From NCBI GenBank assembly GCA_937907055.1, contig CALCTW010000038.1:1-8294 (forward strand): DNA of 8,294 bases, in the 5' to 3' direction. Both the position numbers and the translations under genes were made by a program. The stretch comes from an uncultured Clostridia bacterium (GTDB taxonomy: Bacteria; Bacillota; Clostridia; Christensenellales; Aristaeellaceae). Every line of letters starts with the position of its first letter. Positions within the stretch are counted from its first letter, which is position 1. Shown here one piece after another: positions 7,291 to 8,294 of this stretch. Below the pieces are notes generated by a model. It did not search any database. It saw nothing but the letters and a program-made list of their open reading frames with translations, and had not been told where the DNA came from.

Positions 7291-7298
7291 CTGTTTGT

Positions 7299-7307
7299 AA
7301 GGAGGTG
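7299..7307 (+). promoter_or_regulatory. Strong Shine-Dalgarno that fixes the rimP start at 7314
   Basis: AAGGAGGTG is a near-perfect complement of the 16S rRNA 3' end and lies 6 nt before the ATG at 7314. This favours 7314 over the in-frame upstream ATG at 7272, whose reading frame would run through the Shine-Dalgarno itself and add 14 residues not expected for RimP. Confidence 0.85.
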
Positions 7308-7313
7308 GAACTG

Positions 7314-7787
7314 ATGGCAGTAAAGGACAGCGGTATCAAAAAAGTAAAATCTTTAAGCGAAAAACTGTGCAATGAGCAGGGATATGAGCTCTTTGAAGTT
7401 TCTCTTGATAAAGAACCAACCGGAAAGTATCTGCGCATCTATATCGATACTGACAAGCCTGAAGGGATCACGCTGGATGACTGCGAAAGATTTCACCGTG
7501 CCATTCAGCCTTCTATCGAGGATTATGATTATGATTTTCTTGAAGTCAGTTCACCTGGCGCGGACAGGCCGGTAAGAGACGAAAAGGATGCCGAAAGGTA
7601 TGCCGGCTCTTATGTGGATATCAAGCTGTATAAGCCCTTGAACGGCAGAAAAGAAATGTGTGTGATCCTGAAGGGGATGGATAAGGATAATATTCAGGTT
7701 CAGACCGAAACAGAAGATCTGAGTATTCCAAGGAAATCTGTTTCTGTTATCCGCCTACATCCGGATCTGAGTGCTCTTGAGGATTAG
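7314..7787 (+). CDS. rimP: Ribosome maturation factor RimP
   Basis: A 157-residue protein (from the ATG at 7314) of the RimP family, a cytoplasmic factor that helps late assembly of the 30S subunit. The N-terminal domain (about 1-84) ends in the family signature LEVSSPGADRPVR (residues 76-88). The C-terminal SH3-like domain (about 85-152) begins RDEKDAERYAGSYVDIKLY and carries the usual hydrophobic strand pattern. RIYID (41-45) and the CERFHRAIQP helix (57-66) also fit. Length is typical of the family. A longer form starting at 7272 is open but unlikely, because a strong Shine-Dalgarno (7299-7307) precedes the inner ATG and the extra residues lack family similarity. It is the first gene of the rimP-nusA operon and is separated from nusA by 33 bp. 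Confidence 0.94.
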   Translation: MAVKDSGIKKVKSLSEKLCNEQGYELFEVSLDKEPTGKYLRIYIDTDKPEGITLDDCERFHRAIQPSIEDYDYDFLEVSSPGADRPVRDEKDAERYAGSYVDIKLYKPLNGRKEMCVILKGMDKDNIQVQTETEDLSIPRKSVSVIRLHPDLSALED

Positions 7788-7820
7788 GAATGACGAATAG
7801 TAAGAAAGTAGGTATTTAAA

Positions 7821-8294
7821 ATGGCCGTAAAGAAAGCTGCGAAACCTGTGAATAAAAACGCCGAGATCATCAACGCGATCATCGCGCTTGCGAAGGATCG
7901 TGAGATCGACGAAGGATATATCATGAGCGCTCTTGAAGAGGGGTGCAAGACTGCATATAAGCATAACACACATAAAGACGGTGTCGTGCCCACAAATCTT
8001 GCCTGCAGCATCACGCCTCAGAATGGTATTCAGATCTTTGCGCGTAAGGTGGTCGCTGAGGAGATCGAAGATCCCGCGCAGCAGATCAGCCTTGAAGAAG
8101 CGCACAAGCTGAGCCCCAATTATGAACTTGGTGATATCGTTGAAATCGATGTGACTCCCAAGGATTTTGATCGTGTAGCCGCGCAGACCGCCAAACAGGT
8201 CATCATGCAGAAGCTGCGTGAGGCTGAACGCGGTAAGATCTACGATGAATATATCGAGAAACTGGAGACCGGTGCGGTTCTCGGAATGGTTGAC
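7821..8294 (+). CDS. nusA: Transcription termination/antitermination factor NusA, N-terminal part (3' truncated)
   Basis: The first 158 codons of nusA, running off the window end on a codon boundary. NusA binds RNA polymerase near the RNA exit channel and affects pausing, intrinsic termination and antitermination. The visible part is the polymerase-binding N-terminal domain: IINAIIALAKDREIDEGYIMSALEEG (residues 16-41), FARKVVAEEIEDP (73-85), ISLEEAHKLSPNYELGDIVEIDVTPKDF (89-116), and the signature AAQTAKQVIMQKLREAER (120-137). The S1 domain starts near 145-150 and is cut; the KH domains lie beyond the window. The ATG at 7821 has only a weak Shine-Dalgarno-like AGTAGGT (7807-7813), but no other start fits the conserved block. 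A Lys/Ala-rich stretch of about ten residues (MAVKKAAKPVN) precedes the usual start of the fold, a small lineage-specific extension. The rimP-nusA order is the standard bacterial one. Confidence 0.96.
   Translation, partial: MAVKKAAKPVNKNAEIINAIIALAKDREIDEGYIMSALEEGCKTAYKHNTHKDGVVPTNLACSITPQNGIQIFARKVVAEEIEDPAQQISLEEAHKLSPNYELGDIVEIDVTPKDFDRVAAQTAKQVIMQKLREAERGKIYDEYIEKLETGAVLGMVD

Noticed and set aside
7790..7819. Nine-codon ORF (MTNSKKVGI) between rimP and nusA
   Set aside because: Too short to judge, the ATG has no ribosome-binding site of its own, and the stretch is simply the 33-bp spacer that holds the weak nusA Shine-Dalgarno.

Overview
The window looks like a core housekeeping segment of a Gram-positive, PolC-bearing bacterium, most likely a member of the class Clostridia (Bacillota). 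Three things point there: a PolC-type replicative polymerase, the conserved run dxr-rseP-ispG-polC followed by rimP-nusA, and isoprenoid synthesis by the non-mevalonate (MEP) route. Base composition looks close to 50% GC by eye, which is high for classical clostridia, so an uncultured gut-type or environmental lineage is plausible. I cannot name a family. All genes are on the + strand and no mobile element, tRNA, rRNA or CRISPR array was seen.

Region 1 (1-6977) is a tightly packed transcription unit whose promoter lies upstream of the window. It holds the 3' end of dxr (MEP pathway step 2), rseP (site-2 intramembrane metalloprotease), ispG (4Fe-4S enzyme, a late MEP step), polC (1457-residue replicative polymerase with built-in proofreading exonuclease) and a 65-residue heavy-metal-associated (HMA) domain protein. 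Gaps are 11 bp (dxr-rseP), 12 bp (rseP-ispG), an 11 bp overlap (ispG-polC) and 26 bp (polC-HMA gene). A clear intrinsic terminator at 6987-7017 closes the unit.

Region 2 (6978-7313) is a 336 bp gap without a convincing protein gene. It contains that terminator, an A-tract-rich stretch, a strong extended -10 promoter (7137-7164), and a transcribed leader of about 140 nt that can fold into a long-range hairpin next to the rimP ribosome-binding site.

Region 3 (7314-8294) starts a second operon: rimP (30S maturation factor) and the first 158 codons of nusA (transcription elongation, termination and antitermination factor), which runs off the window.

Most of this is ordinary core genome. The points worth a second look are an 8-residue tandem duplication inside the PHP metal-site loop of PolC, an orphan metal-binding protein placed between polC and rimP, the structured rimP-nusA leader with a 27-codon ORF that ends against the rimP Shine-Dalgarno, phased A-tracts upstream of the promoter, a divergent Dxr C-terminal motif, two extra cysteines in IspG, and a marked excess of GATC. 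I found no evidence of a new defence or mobile system here.
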